Shown here one piece after another: positions 43,271-49,610 of a stretch of DNA of 49,610 nucleotides (its first letter is position 1; every line of letters starts with the position of its first letter). The notes under the pieces were generated by a model that saw nothing but the letters and a program-made list of their open reading frames with translations, was not told where the DNA came from and made no database searches. Made by a program: the position numbers and the translations under genes. The DNA comes from an uncultured Clostridia bacterium (GTDB taxonomy: Bacteria > Bacillota > Dehalobacteriia > UBA4068). Location of the stretch: positions 1 to 49,610 of the forward strand of contig CALYAP010000063.1 in NCBI GenBank assembly GCA_944393575.1. The letters are read 5' to 3'.

Positions 43271-45682
43271 ATGGCCCCACGTAAGAAAACAACCAAAAGA
43301 AAGACCACGACTAGCAATAGATCAAGGAATACTAGCCGTAGTAGGTCTGTGAAAAGCGAACAGGAAATAATCCGCGATAAGGAAATAATCGGTATTATCA
43401 TTATCGCGGTTTCTGTATTGCTGTTACTTAACTTTATTTTAGCGCCGGATCAAAATGCAGAAGATGTCGGCGCTTTTGGTGTTGTTAGCCTATTCTTCAT
43501 CAGAGTTCTACGCTTTTTAGCAGGGCAGGGAGCGATAACTGTTCCCATTTTTCTTTTGGGATTTGGTATTCTGGTCTGTGCTGGCCGTAACCATCGCAGT
43601 ACCAAGGGACGCTTGATCGGTATTTCCCTTATTTTCCTGGGTATTTTAGGCTTCATTCATTTGAATCAGGAAGTTTTAGCCTTTAAAGATTACATAAATG
43701 TTGCTTGCTCGGGAGCCGGAGGCGGTTTGTTCGGCGCTTTGCTCGATTTTGTCCTGCTTAAAACAATTGGCAGGATAGGGGCGATCATTATCTTGGTAGC
43801 CTTTTTAATTATCGGTCTTTTATTGGCATTTCAAACCTCGCTGCGTGATTTGTTTTCATTTATCGGCCGTGGGTGCAAAAAAACCGCTGATATCTTGAAT
43901 TTTGAGGATAATAAGCAAAATAAACCTGAATTAGTTGCCCAAGAACAAAATTCCCGTAAGCGGAAAGCACCGGTTATTATCACCCCGGAGATCACCGATA
44001 AAGAAGTTAAAGTCGTGACTGATACCCCAGCTGAAAATGAGTTCGCGCATGATTTTATGCCTAAAATCAGTTGTATCCAAGTAGAAGATGATAGCGATAA
44101 ATTATCTGCTGACGATGTGGATATAGTTGATGAAGCAGAGCAAACAGATGTAACGATAAAAACTCCGGAAAAAGAACCGGAGAGCGCTAAGGGTAAGGAA
44201 GAAGCAGCGTCGATAGCTATTAACGGAGCCCAGGATTTAGCAAGCTCGGCTAATAGTGATGGCTATGTTTTACCGCCAGTGGATTTGATAGAAGCGGGGA
44301 TTAAAGTCAAAAATCCGCGCATGAACAAGATGATTACTGATAATATTGCGGTATTAGAGAATACCTTAGAGAATTTTGGCGTTAAAGCTACTGTAACACA
44401 GGTTGTCGCAGGCCCATCAGTAACCCGCTACGAATTACAACCGGCTCCTGGGGTCAAAGTTGCCCGTATCACTAGCCTGGCAGATGATATCGCTTTGTCA
44501 CTGGCAGCTCAATCTGTCCGTATCGAGGCACCTATCCCTGGAAAAAGCGCTATTGGTATTGAGGTGGCGCGTAAGGATAAAGATATTGTCTATTTTAGGG
44601 AAATGATCGAGAGTGAGAATTTCCAAAAAGCTGAAAGCAAGCTTAGCGTGACCTTGGGTAAAAATATCGGCGGCGAATGTGTAGTGGCTGATTTGACTAA
44701 GATGCCACACTTATTGATCGCCGGTACAACAGGTAGTGGTAAGAGTATCTGCATCAATACGATTATTTGCTCGATCCTTTATAAAGCTAAACCAGATGAA
44801 GTGAAAATGATGCTGATTGATCCCAAAAAGGTTGAGCTTACTACCTATTCTCAGTTACCACATTTAATTGCACCGGTTATCAATGATGGTAAAAAGGCCT
44901 CTAATGCCCTCAAGTGGGTTGTCAATGAGATGGAGAATCGCTATACCATTTTTGCCGGTGCGGGAGTCAAAGATATTGATGGCTATACCAGAGCTTGTCC
45001 TGAATCACCAATGTGTAAGATCGTGGTGATCATTGACGAGCTGGCTGATTTGATGATGGTTGCTAAACATGATGTAGAGGAAAGTATTTGCCGTATTGCC
45101 CAATTGGCTAGAGCTGCAGGTATCCATCTGGTGGTAGCTACTCAGCGGCCATCTGTTGATGTTATCACAGGCTTAATTAAAGCCAATATCCCCTCGCGAA
45201 TTGCTTTTACCGTGAGTTCTCCGGTGGATAGCCGGACTATCCTTGATACCGGAGGTGCGGAAAAGCTTTTAGGTAAAGGCGATATGCTCTATGATCCGGT
45301 AGGCAATAGTAAACCGATGCGTATCCAGGGTACTTTTATTGACGAAAAGGATGTTGCCCGCTTGGTTGATTATTGTTGCTCTCAGGCTGCGCCGTCTTTT
45401 TCTGAAAATGCGGTTAAAGCAGCGGTAGAAGGAGAAAAACCCGGTGCTGCTAAGAATGAAGATTTAGATGATTTGTTTTATGAGGCCGGAGTACTGATTA
45501 TCAATACGGGACAGGCCTCGACCAGCTTTTTGCAGCGTCGTTTGGCTATTGGCAACCCTAGAGCTGCCAGGATCATGGATATGCTGGAAGCAAAAGGGGT
45601 TGTTGGCGGGCCTAATGGCAGTAAGCCGAGAGAGGTTCTCCTTACTCTTGCCGAATTTGAAGAATTATATGGTGAAGGATAA
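43271..45682 (+). CDS. ftsK: DNA translocase FtsK/SpoIIIE
   Basis: This 803-aa septal DNA pump has an Arg/Lys-rich N-terminus, four membrane helices (about residues 40-200), a charged linker (about 215-340), and the motor with Walker A GTTGSGKS (near 484) and DELADLMM. The C-terminal winged-helix gamma domain (GQASTSFLQRRLAIGNPRAARIM and on) recognises orienting sequences. The tepA/ylzJ/dpa context favours the SpoIIIE role in sporulation, though it may serve division as well. The ATG at 43271 has AGAGG 7 nt upstream. Confidence 0.95.
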   Translation: MAPRKKTTKRKTTTSNRSRNTSRSRSVKSEQEIIRDKEIIGIIIIAVSVLLLLNFILAPDQNAEDVGAFGVVSLFFIRVLRFLAGQGAITVPIFLLGFGILVCAGRNHRSTKGRLIGISLIFLGILGFIHLNQEVLAFKDYINVACSGAGGGLFGALLDFVLLKTIGRIGAIIILVAFLIIGLLLAFQTSLRDLFSFIGRGCKKTADILNFEDNKQNKPELVAQEQNSRKRKAPVIITPEITDKEVKVVTDTPAENEFAHDFMPKISCIQVEDDSDKLSADDVDIVDEAEQTDVTIKTPEKEPESAKGKEEAASIAINGAQDLASSANSDGYVLPPVDLIEAGIKVKNPRMNKMITDNIAVLENTLENFGVKATVTQVVAGPSVTRYELQPAPGVKVARITSLADDIALSLAAQSVRIEAPIPGKSAIGIEVARKDKDIVYFREMIESENFQKAESKLSVTLGKNIGGECVVADLTKMPHLLIAGTTGSGKSICINTIICSILYKAKPDEVKMMLIDPKKVELTTYSQLPHLIAPVINDGKKASNALKWVVNEMENRYTIFAGAGVKDIDGYTRACPESPMCKIVVIIDELADLMMVAKHDVEESICRIAQLARAAGIHLVVATQRPSVDVITGLIKANIPSRIAFTVSSPVDSRTILDTGGAEKLLGKGDMLYDPVGNSKPMRIQGTFIDEKDVARLVDYCCSQAAPSFSENAVKAAVEGEKPGAAKNEDLDDLFYEAGVLIINTGQASTSFLQRRLAIGNPRAARIMDMLEAKGVVGGPNGSKPREVLLTLAEFEELYGEG

Positions 45683-45686
45683 ATTG

Positions 45687-47003
45687 ATGATAAGCGTTTA
45701 TCTGCGCTCTCTTGGTTGCGCGAAGAATCAGGTCGATAGTGAGCTGATGTGCGGTGTTCTAAAAAAAGAAGAGTTTCAAATCGTTGATGATCCATCGCAG
45801 GCAGAGGTAATCATCGTTAATACCTGTGGATTTATTGAATCAGCCAAGGCAGAGAGCATTGAGAATATTTTAGACTTAGCGCAATATAAGGAACAAGGCA
45901 AATGCCGATTGCTTTTGGCTGTGGGCTGCATGGCTGAAAAATATGCTGACGAAATGGCAGAATCAATGCCGGAATTAGATGCTTTAATGGGTGTAGGCCA
46001 TTATGAGGATATTGCTGATCTTATTAAAAAGCAGCTTGGCATACAATCTGCCCGAATGGAGATAGCGGATAATGTGTACCTGGAGCGGGATTATTCGCAG
46101 TTGGGCGCTACCGCTTATTTAAAAATAGCCGAAGGCTGCGATAATAACTGCAGTTTTTGTTTGATACCCCAACTAAGAGGTCCTTATAAGAGCCGTCCCA
46201 TGGAAGATATCATCGAAGAGGCAGAGTCCCTTTGGCGTCAGGGAATAAAAGAAATCATTCTCTTGGCGCAGAATACTACATATTATGGGATAGATATTTA
46301 TGGCAAATGTCAGCTGCCTGATTTGCTGCGAAAGTTAGCAGATATTCCTTTTGCAATGATACGCTTATTGTATGCTTATCCGGAAGGTATAGATGATGAA
46401 TTGATCCAAGCGATGAAAGATCACGGTAATATTTGTCATTATCTGGATATGCCTATTCAACATAGTGTTGATCATATTTTAGCTGATATGAATAGACCAG
46501 ATACCCATGATGGCATCTTGAATAAAATAGCTATGCTGCGTGAAGCTATGCCAGATATTACTTTAAGAACAACAGTGATGGTTGGTTTCCCCGGAGAAAG
46601 TGATAGTGATTTTCAACAGTTGTTGGATTTCCTGCAGGAAGCTTGTTTTGACTGGGTTGGCGCTTTTCCTTATTATCAGGAAGAGGACACCTTGGCTGCG
46701 ACAATGCCACATCAAGTAGATGGTGAAACCAAGCAAGAGCGTTTGGACATATTAATGGATTGTACTGCTAAAATTACAGAAAAGCGCTTGCAAAGATATA
46801 TCGGCAGTTCATTGCCAGTATTAGTATGCGAGAGTGCTGCTGAATTATATGGAGATGGTTGGTGGGCTGGACGCAGCCAGTACCAAACTCCAGAGGTTGA
46901 TGGGATGATTTATTTTCTTGCTAATAATGCGGCTATTGGTGATATAATTAATGTGCGGATCACTGATAGCGATATCTATGATTTGATGGGAGAACAAGCA
47001 TGA
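45687..47003 (+). CDS. rimO: ribosomal protein S12 methylthiotransferase
   Basis: This 438-aa radical SAM enzyme methylthiolates Asp89 of S12. The N-terminal UPF0004 domain starts YLRSLGCAKNQVDSE with one of three cluster cysteines. The radical SAM motif CDNNCSFC sits near residue 150, and a C-terminal TRAM domain follows. I start at the ATG at 45687, 4 nt after the ftsK stop with GAAGGA upstream; an open frame in the same phase extends further back into ftsK. It overlaps pgsA by 4 bp. Confidence 0.95.
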   Translation: MISVYLRSLGCAKNQVDSELMCGVLKKEEFQIVDDPSQAEVIIVNTCGFIESAKAESIENILDLAQYKEQGKCRLLLAVGCMAEKYADEMAESMPELDALMGVGHYEDIADLIKKQLGIQSARMEIADNVYLERDYSQLGATAYLKIAEGCDNNCSFCLIPQLRGPYKSRPMEDIIEEAESLWRQGIKEIILLAQNTTYYGIDIYGKCQLPDLLRKLADIPFAMIRLLYAYPEGIDDELIQAMKDHGNICHYLDMPIQHSVDHILADMNRPDTHDGILNKIAMLREAMPDITLRTTVMVGFPGESDSDFQQLLDFLQEACFDWVGAFPYYQEEDTLAATMPHQVDGETKQERLDILMDCTAKITEKRLQRYIGSSLPVLVCESAAELYGDGWWAGRSQYQTPEVDGMIYFLANNAAIGDIINVRITDSDIYDLMGEQA

Positions 47004-47539
47004 ATTTACCGAACAAGATAACTTTGTTACGGATAGCGTTGATACCAATTTTTGCTATTCTTACGTTATGCCCCATTCCTTATGGTGATATTTGGGGTGC
47101 AGTGGTATTTATTATCGCGGCGATCAGTGATGCCGTAGATGGTAATATTGCTAGAAGCAGGGGATTGATAACCAATTTTGGTAAATTTGCCGATCCCTTA
47201 GCTGATAAAATGTTGGTAGGCGTATCAATGATTTGTCTCGTCAGTATGGGACGTCTGCCCGCCTGGGTCTTTATTATCATCGTCTGCCGTGATTTTGCTG
47301 TAGATGGACTGCGTTTATTGGCTGCTGAAAAAGGAGTAGTTATTGCCGCTTCTAAATGGGGTAAGCTCAAAACTCTCTTCCAGATGATCATGGTTTCATT
47401 ATTGCTGTTAAATTCCTTGAGCTTCTGGCCGCAACCGTTTTATAATATCCTTTGTTGGGTAATCATAATAATAGCGGTGTTACTCACTATATGGTCGGGA
47501 TTTGATTATTTGCGCAAAGGTAAAGGATATATAAAATGA
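47000..47539 (+). CDS. pgsA: CDP-diacylglycerol-glycerol-3-phosphate phosphatidyltransferase
   Basis: This 179-aa membrane enzyme makes phosphatidylglycerophosphate. The CDP-alcohol transferase motif is DAVDGNIARSRG, then FADPLADK (DG-x2-AR-x8-G-x3-D-x3-D). About five helices. ATG overlaps the rimO stop, and its own stop overlaps the next start by 4 bp, so the three genes are translationally linked. Confidence 0.95.
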   Translation: MNLPNKITLLRIALIPIFAILTLCPIPYGDIWGAVVFIIAAISDAVDGNIARSRGLITNFGKFADPLADKMLVGVSMICLVSMGRLPAWVFIIIVCRDFAVDGLRLLAAEKGVVIAASKWGKLKTLFQMIMVSLLLLNSLSFWPQPFYNILCWVIIIIAVLLTIWSGFDYLRKGKGYIK

Positions 47540-48015
47540 ATAAAGCAGCACAAATTATTGAACGCTTAGCTAGCAATAAGCTTCAGGTTGCTACAGCCGA
47601 ATCTTGTAGCGGTGGCTTATTAGCCGGAGCATTGACTGATATCCCCGGAGCTTCAGAGGTGTTTGGCTGCGGTATTGTTAGTTATAGCAATGAGATGAAA
47701 ATAAAGCTCTTGCAGGTCAGCGAAGATACTTTAGCTACGCATGGTGCTGTAAGCAGGCAAACAGCTATGGAAATGTCTCAGGGAGTACGTGAGCTAGCTG
47801 GAGCTGATTTTGGACTGGCCACTACTGGCATTGCCGGCCCGGGAGGCGGTAGTGAGAAAAAGCCGGTTGGTTTAGTTTATATTGCCCTAAGTGATAGCCA
47901 GGGTACGATTATAGAGAAAAATATTTTTTCTGGAAATAGAAATGATGTGCGGCAACAGACAGTAGCGGCAGTTCTGGATATGCTGACACAACGTTTAGAT
48001 GAGTTGAATTTTTAG
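47536..48015 (+). CDS. pncC: nicotinamide-nucleotide amidase (CinA C-terminal domain)
   Basis: This 159-aa PncC-type protein hydrolyses NMN to NaMN. VATAESCSGGLLAGALTDIPGAS and TTGIAGPGGGSEKKPVGLVYIAL are the signature. It lacks the N-terminal COG1058 domain of full-length CinA, as in stand-alone PncC enzymes. In Bacillus the next gene would be recA; here a lipoprotein follows. Confidence 0.92.
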   Translation: MNKAAQIIERLASNKLQVATAESCSGGLLAGALTDIPGASEVFGCGIVSYSNEMKIKLLQVSEDTLATHGAVSRQTAMEMSQGVRELAGADFGLATTGIAGPGGGSEKKPVGLVYIALSDSQGTIIEKNIFSGNRNDVRQQTVAAVLDMLTQRLDELNF

Positions 48016-48061
48016 GCTAAGTTGTATCTTTGATTGGTAAAGATGGAGGAGAAGGCTTTTT

Positions 48062-48688
48062 ATGAAAAAGATAGTAGCTATATTAGTGGCGATAGTATTA
48101 TTGGTAAGCGGTTGTTCGATGATTTTTGATGGTGATAATATTGATGTTGATGTAAAACTCTATGAGGGTAGTAGCGGGTATTCTCTTAACATACCTGATA
48201 CTTGGGTGATGGATGAAGAAACAGATAATACTGTTGCTTTTCATAGTGAGGACAATCAAATTGCCATGAGCATTGTCAGCGAATTAGGTGGCATTGATTA
48301 CTATTCAATGCGCGAAATTAAAGAACAGCTCACAGAAGAATTAGCTGCTGAGCTATTTAGCTCAGAATATAATATTGAAGAAGATAGTGGTGGTACAAAA
48401 TATTTCCACCGAGTAATAAGTGGTGCTGATCAAGACGGTGCTAGCATCGTTGTTGATATCTATGCTAGTCAGCCATATGTGACTATCCGTCATTATCTTG
48501 TTGTGGTGGCTTCTGGCGCGGCCTATGACTCATATGAGAATACAATAGAGGATATTATCTCGTCTTTTACGATAACGATGAGCGAAGATGAATATTTGCA
48601 ACTGATGGAGGATCGTCGTGATGCTGCGGCCGCTGCAGAGGAAGATGCGGCTCAATCGACAGAGCCGGTAGAGGAAGAGACTAATTAG
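48062..48688 (+). CDS. secreted lipoprotein of unknown function
   Basis: The 208-aa protein has a signal peptide with the lipobox LVSGC and lipidated Cys18. A mixed alpha/beta domain follows (about 33-170; SGYSLNIPDTWVMDEE, typical of PsbP/MOG1-like lipoproteins). A charged low-complexity tail rich in Ala and Glu ends it. SD GGAGGAGAAGG is strong. The neighbour at 49102 has a similar architecture (GYSIYVPNEGWRLEE), so the two may be paralogs. Confidence 0.75.
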   Translation: MKKIVAILVAIVLLVSGCSMIFDGDNIDVDVKLYEGSSGYSLNIPDTWVMDEETDNTVAFHSEDNQIAMSIVSELGGIDYYSMREIKEQLTEELAAELFSSEYNIEEDSGGTKYFHRVISGADQDGASIVVDIYASQPYVTIRHYLVVVASGAAYDSYENTIEDIISSFTITMSEDEYLQLMEDRRDAAAAAEEDAAQSTEPVEEETN

Positions 48689-48720
48689 AAAAAATTTAGG
48701 ACATACTTTGCAATTTTATC

Positions 48721-48749
48721 TTGCATTTTATGCTGGTATATGGTATATT
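48721..48749 (+). promoter_or_regulatory. promoter of tRNA-Leu
   Basis: TTGCAT (48721-48726), 17 bp, TATATT (48744-48749) with extended -10 TGG. A hairpin GCTGTCC/GGACAGC (48762-48781) lies between it and the tRNA. Confidence 0.65.
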
Positions 48750-48787
48750 ACTCATTGTGACGCTGTCCTAATAAGGACAGCAAATAT

Positions 48788-48874
48788 GCGGGTGTGGCGG
48801 AATTGGCAGACGCGCTAGATTCAGGTTCTAGTGGAGGTTGCTCTGTGCAGGTTCAAGTCCTGTCACCCGCACCA
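48788..48874 (+). tRNA. tRNA-Leu(CAG), CCA encoded
   Basis: An 87-nt class II tRNA with GCGGGTG/CACCCGC acceptor, encoded ACCA, a long variable arm and anticodon stem CTAGA/TCTAG around TTCAGGT (anticodon CAG). Terminator follows directly. Confidence 0.97.
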
Positions 48875-48876
48875 TT

Positions 48877-48912
48877 AATCCGAGTGTTCGTAGGAATACT
48901 CGGATTTTTATT
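48877..48912 (+). terminator. intrinsic terminator of tRNA-Leu
   Basis: AATCCGAGT (48877-48885) pairs with ACTCGGATT (48898-48906) and is followed by TTTATT. Confidence 0.85.
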
Positions 48913-49020
48913 ATGACTATCCATATCATAACGAGCCAACTGCACGGGTTGTCAATTTAGTGCTTTTCATTTCAAATGATAAATTTTAGTAGAAACTTTT
49001 AATATACAAAAATTAATAGG

Positions 49021-49068
49021 ATATCATGAGTTGTACTAGTAGAAATAGTCCTAGTATCATGATACAAT
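49021..49068. promoter_or_regulatory. inverted repeat upstream of the last lipoprotein gene
   Basis: TATCATGA (49022-49029) and TCATGATA (49057-49064) form an 8-bp inverted repeat, with ACTAGTA and CCTAGTA between. The second arm runs into a -10-like TACAAT (49063-49068). It may be an operator; no -35 is clear. Confidence 0.4.
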
Positions 49069-49101
49069 TTAGAAATAAGATGAGTTATTCGGAGGTATAT
49101 T

Positions 49102-49610
49102 ATGAAAAAATTTTCTGCATTAATATTTGCTTTATTGGTAGGACTTACTCTTACCGCTTGTAATGCTCAAAATGATGATACTTTAGCCAATGGAAATGCT
49201 ACTGATACTCTACATCAAGAACAGGGTAATATAAGTGATGTGGAGCAGAATAATATCTCGAATGATTTGAGTCGTGATGAAACGACTGATTTACGGTTTA
49301 TGGTTGAGGGTATGGAGGAGCTAGTGCCAGCTACATTGTATATAGGCCAGGGCTATTCCATCTATGTCCCTAATGAGGGTTGGCGGTTAGAAGAGGATAT
49401 CAATGAAGGTATTCAGATAGACACCTGGGAGAGTACCGTTAATGATGATGTAGAGTTATGTGTGCTGCATCTAGGAGAGAGAACTCTCGATCAAGCCCAA
49501 GATTGGATAATAACAGAAGAGGAAGATTTCATTTTTACTGAGGATGAGCAGGGTAATCTGGTGGGAACAGACAGGGAAGATCAAAAAAATATAGCAGTGA
49601 TTTTTTATTC
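49102..49610 (+). CDS. secreted lipoprotein, 3' end outside window
   Basis: 169 complete codons are present and the frame is open at the window edge. Signal peptide MKKFSALIFALLVGLTLTAC has lipobox LTAC with Cys20. A polar linker rich in Asn and Asp leads to YIGQGYSIYVPNEGWRLEED, which resembles the domain of the lipoprotein at 48062. SD CGGAGG lies 8 nt upstream. Function unknown. Confidence 0.8.
   Translation, partial: MKKFSALIFALLVGLTLTACNAQNDDTLANGNATDTLHQEQGNISDVEQNNISNDLSRDETTDLRFMVEGMEELVPATLYIGQGYSIYVPNEGWRLEEDINEGIQIDTWESTVNDDVELCVLHLGERTLDQAQDWIITEEEDFIFTEDEQGNLVGTDREDQKNIAVIFY

Overview
This 49.6 kb window looks like chromosomal DNA of an AT-rich, endospore-forming Bacillota, most likely a Clostridia-class anaerobe. 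The evidence is a spoIIGA-sigE pair, an alpha/beta-type SASP-like gene, dpaAB (dipicolinate synthase) behind a sigma-K-like promoter, spoIIIE/ftsK, tepA-ylzJ, lipobox lipoproteins, sigma-A promoters and strong Shine-Dalgarno (SD) sequences. A corrinoid protein beside a pterin-type methyltransferase, and a c-ring with a Na+-type ligand set, fit an anaerobe. I saw no insertion sequence, prophage, CRISPR array or rRNA. The two tRNA genes are Pro(CGG) and Leu(CAG).

Layout. (1) 1-5.4 kb: partial arylamine N-acetyltransferase (-), then a lipoprotein, a large membrane-anchored alpha-2-macroglobulin-like protein and a small membrane protein (+). (2) 5.5-11.5 kb: signal peptidase I with a long coiled-coil N-terminal extension (-); rnhA, corrinoid protein and methyltransferase (+); then a consensus promoter, a hairpin-rich leader and two tandem paralogous MFS transporters. 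(3) 11.5-23.7 kb, minus strand: alr, rpiB, dCMP deaminase, UDP-GlcNAc 2-epimerase and the complete F1Fo ATP synthase operon (atpZ, I, B, E, F, H, A, G, D, C), preceded by bifunctional nnrED. (4) 23.8-28.5 kb: metallophosphoesterase, DUF378 protein, sigE/spoIIGA, SASP-like gene, a YigZ-family gene and trmL. (5) 28.5-32.3 kb: an accessory-looking cluster of a UreI/AmiS-type urea/amide channel and two paralogous C45 Ntn-hydrolases, with a candidate structured RNA between the paralogs and two CodY-box-like sequences in the AT-rich upstream region; then a 60-aa orphan gene and tRNA-Pro. (6) 32.4-35.3 kb: aldehyde dehydrogenase, PAP2 phosphatase, pyridoxal-kinase-like gene. (7) 35.4-48.0 kb: dpaA-dpaB-asd-dapA-RNase J-tepA-ylzJ-uppP-ftsK/spoIIIE-rimO-pgsA-pncC, close to the Bacillus spoVF-to-cinA order but without dapG and with uppP inserted. 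(8) 48.0-49.6 kb: two lipoproteins (the last cut by the window edge) around tRNA-Leu.

How the genes work together. Asd and DapA make the precursor that DpaAB turns into dipicolinate for the spore core, SigE/SpoIIGA start mother-cell transcription, and SpoIIIE pumps the chromosome into the forespore. The ATP synthase operon has an internal promoter before atpB. The least explained parts are the UreI/C45 cluster with its RNA element, the MFS leader, the RNase J leader and extension, the tepA ribosome site buried in a terminator-like hairpin, and the fused N-terminal region of signal peptidase. Start codons were chosen by SD position, and several differ from the longest open frame.
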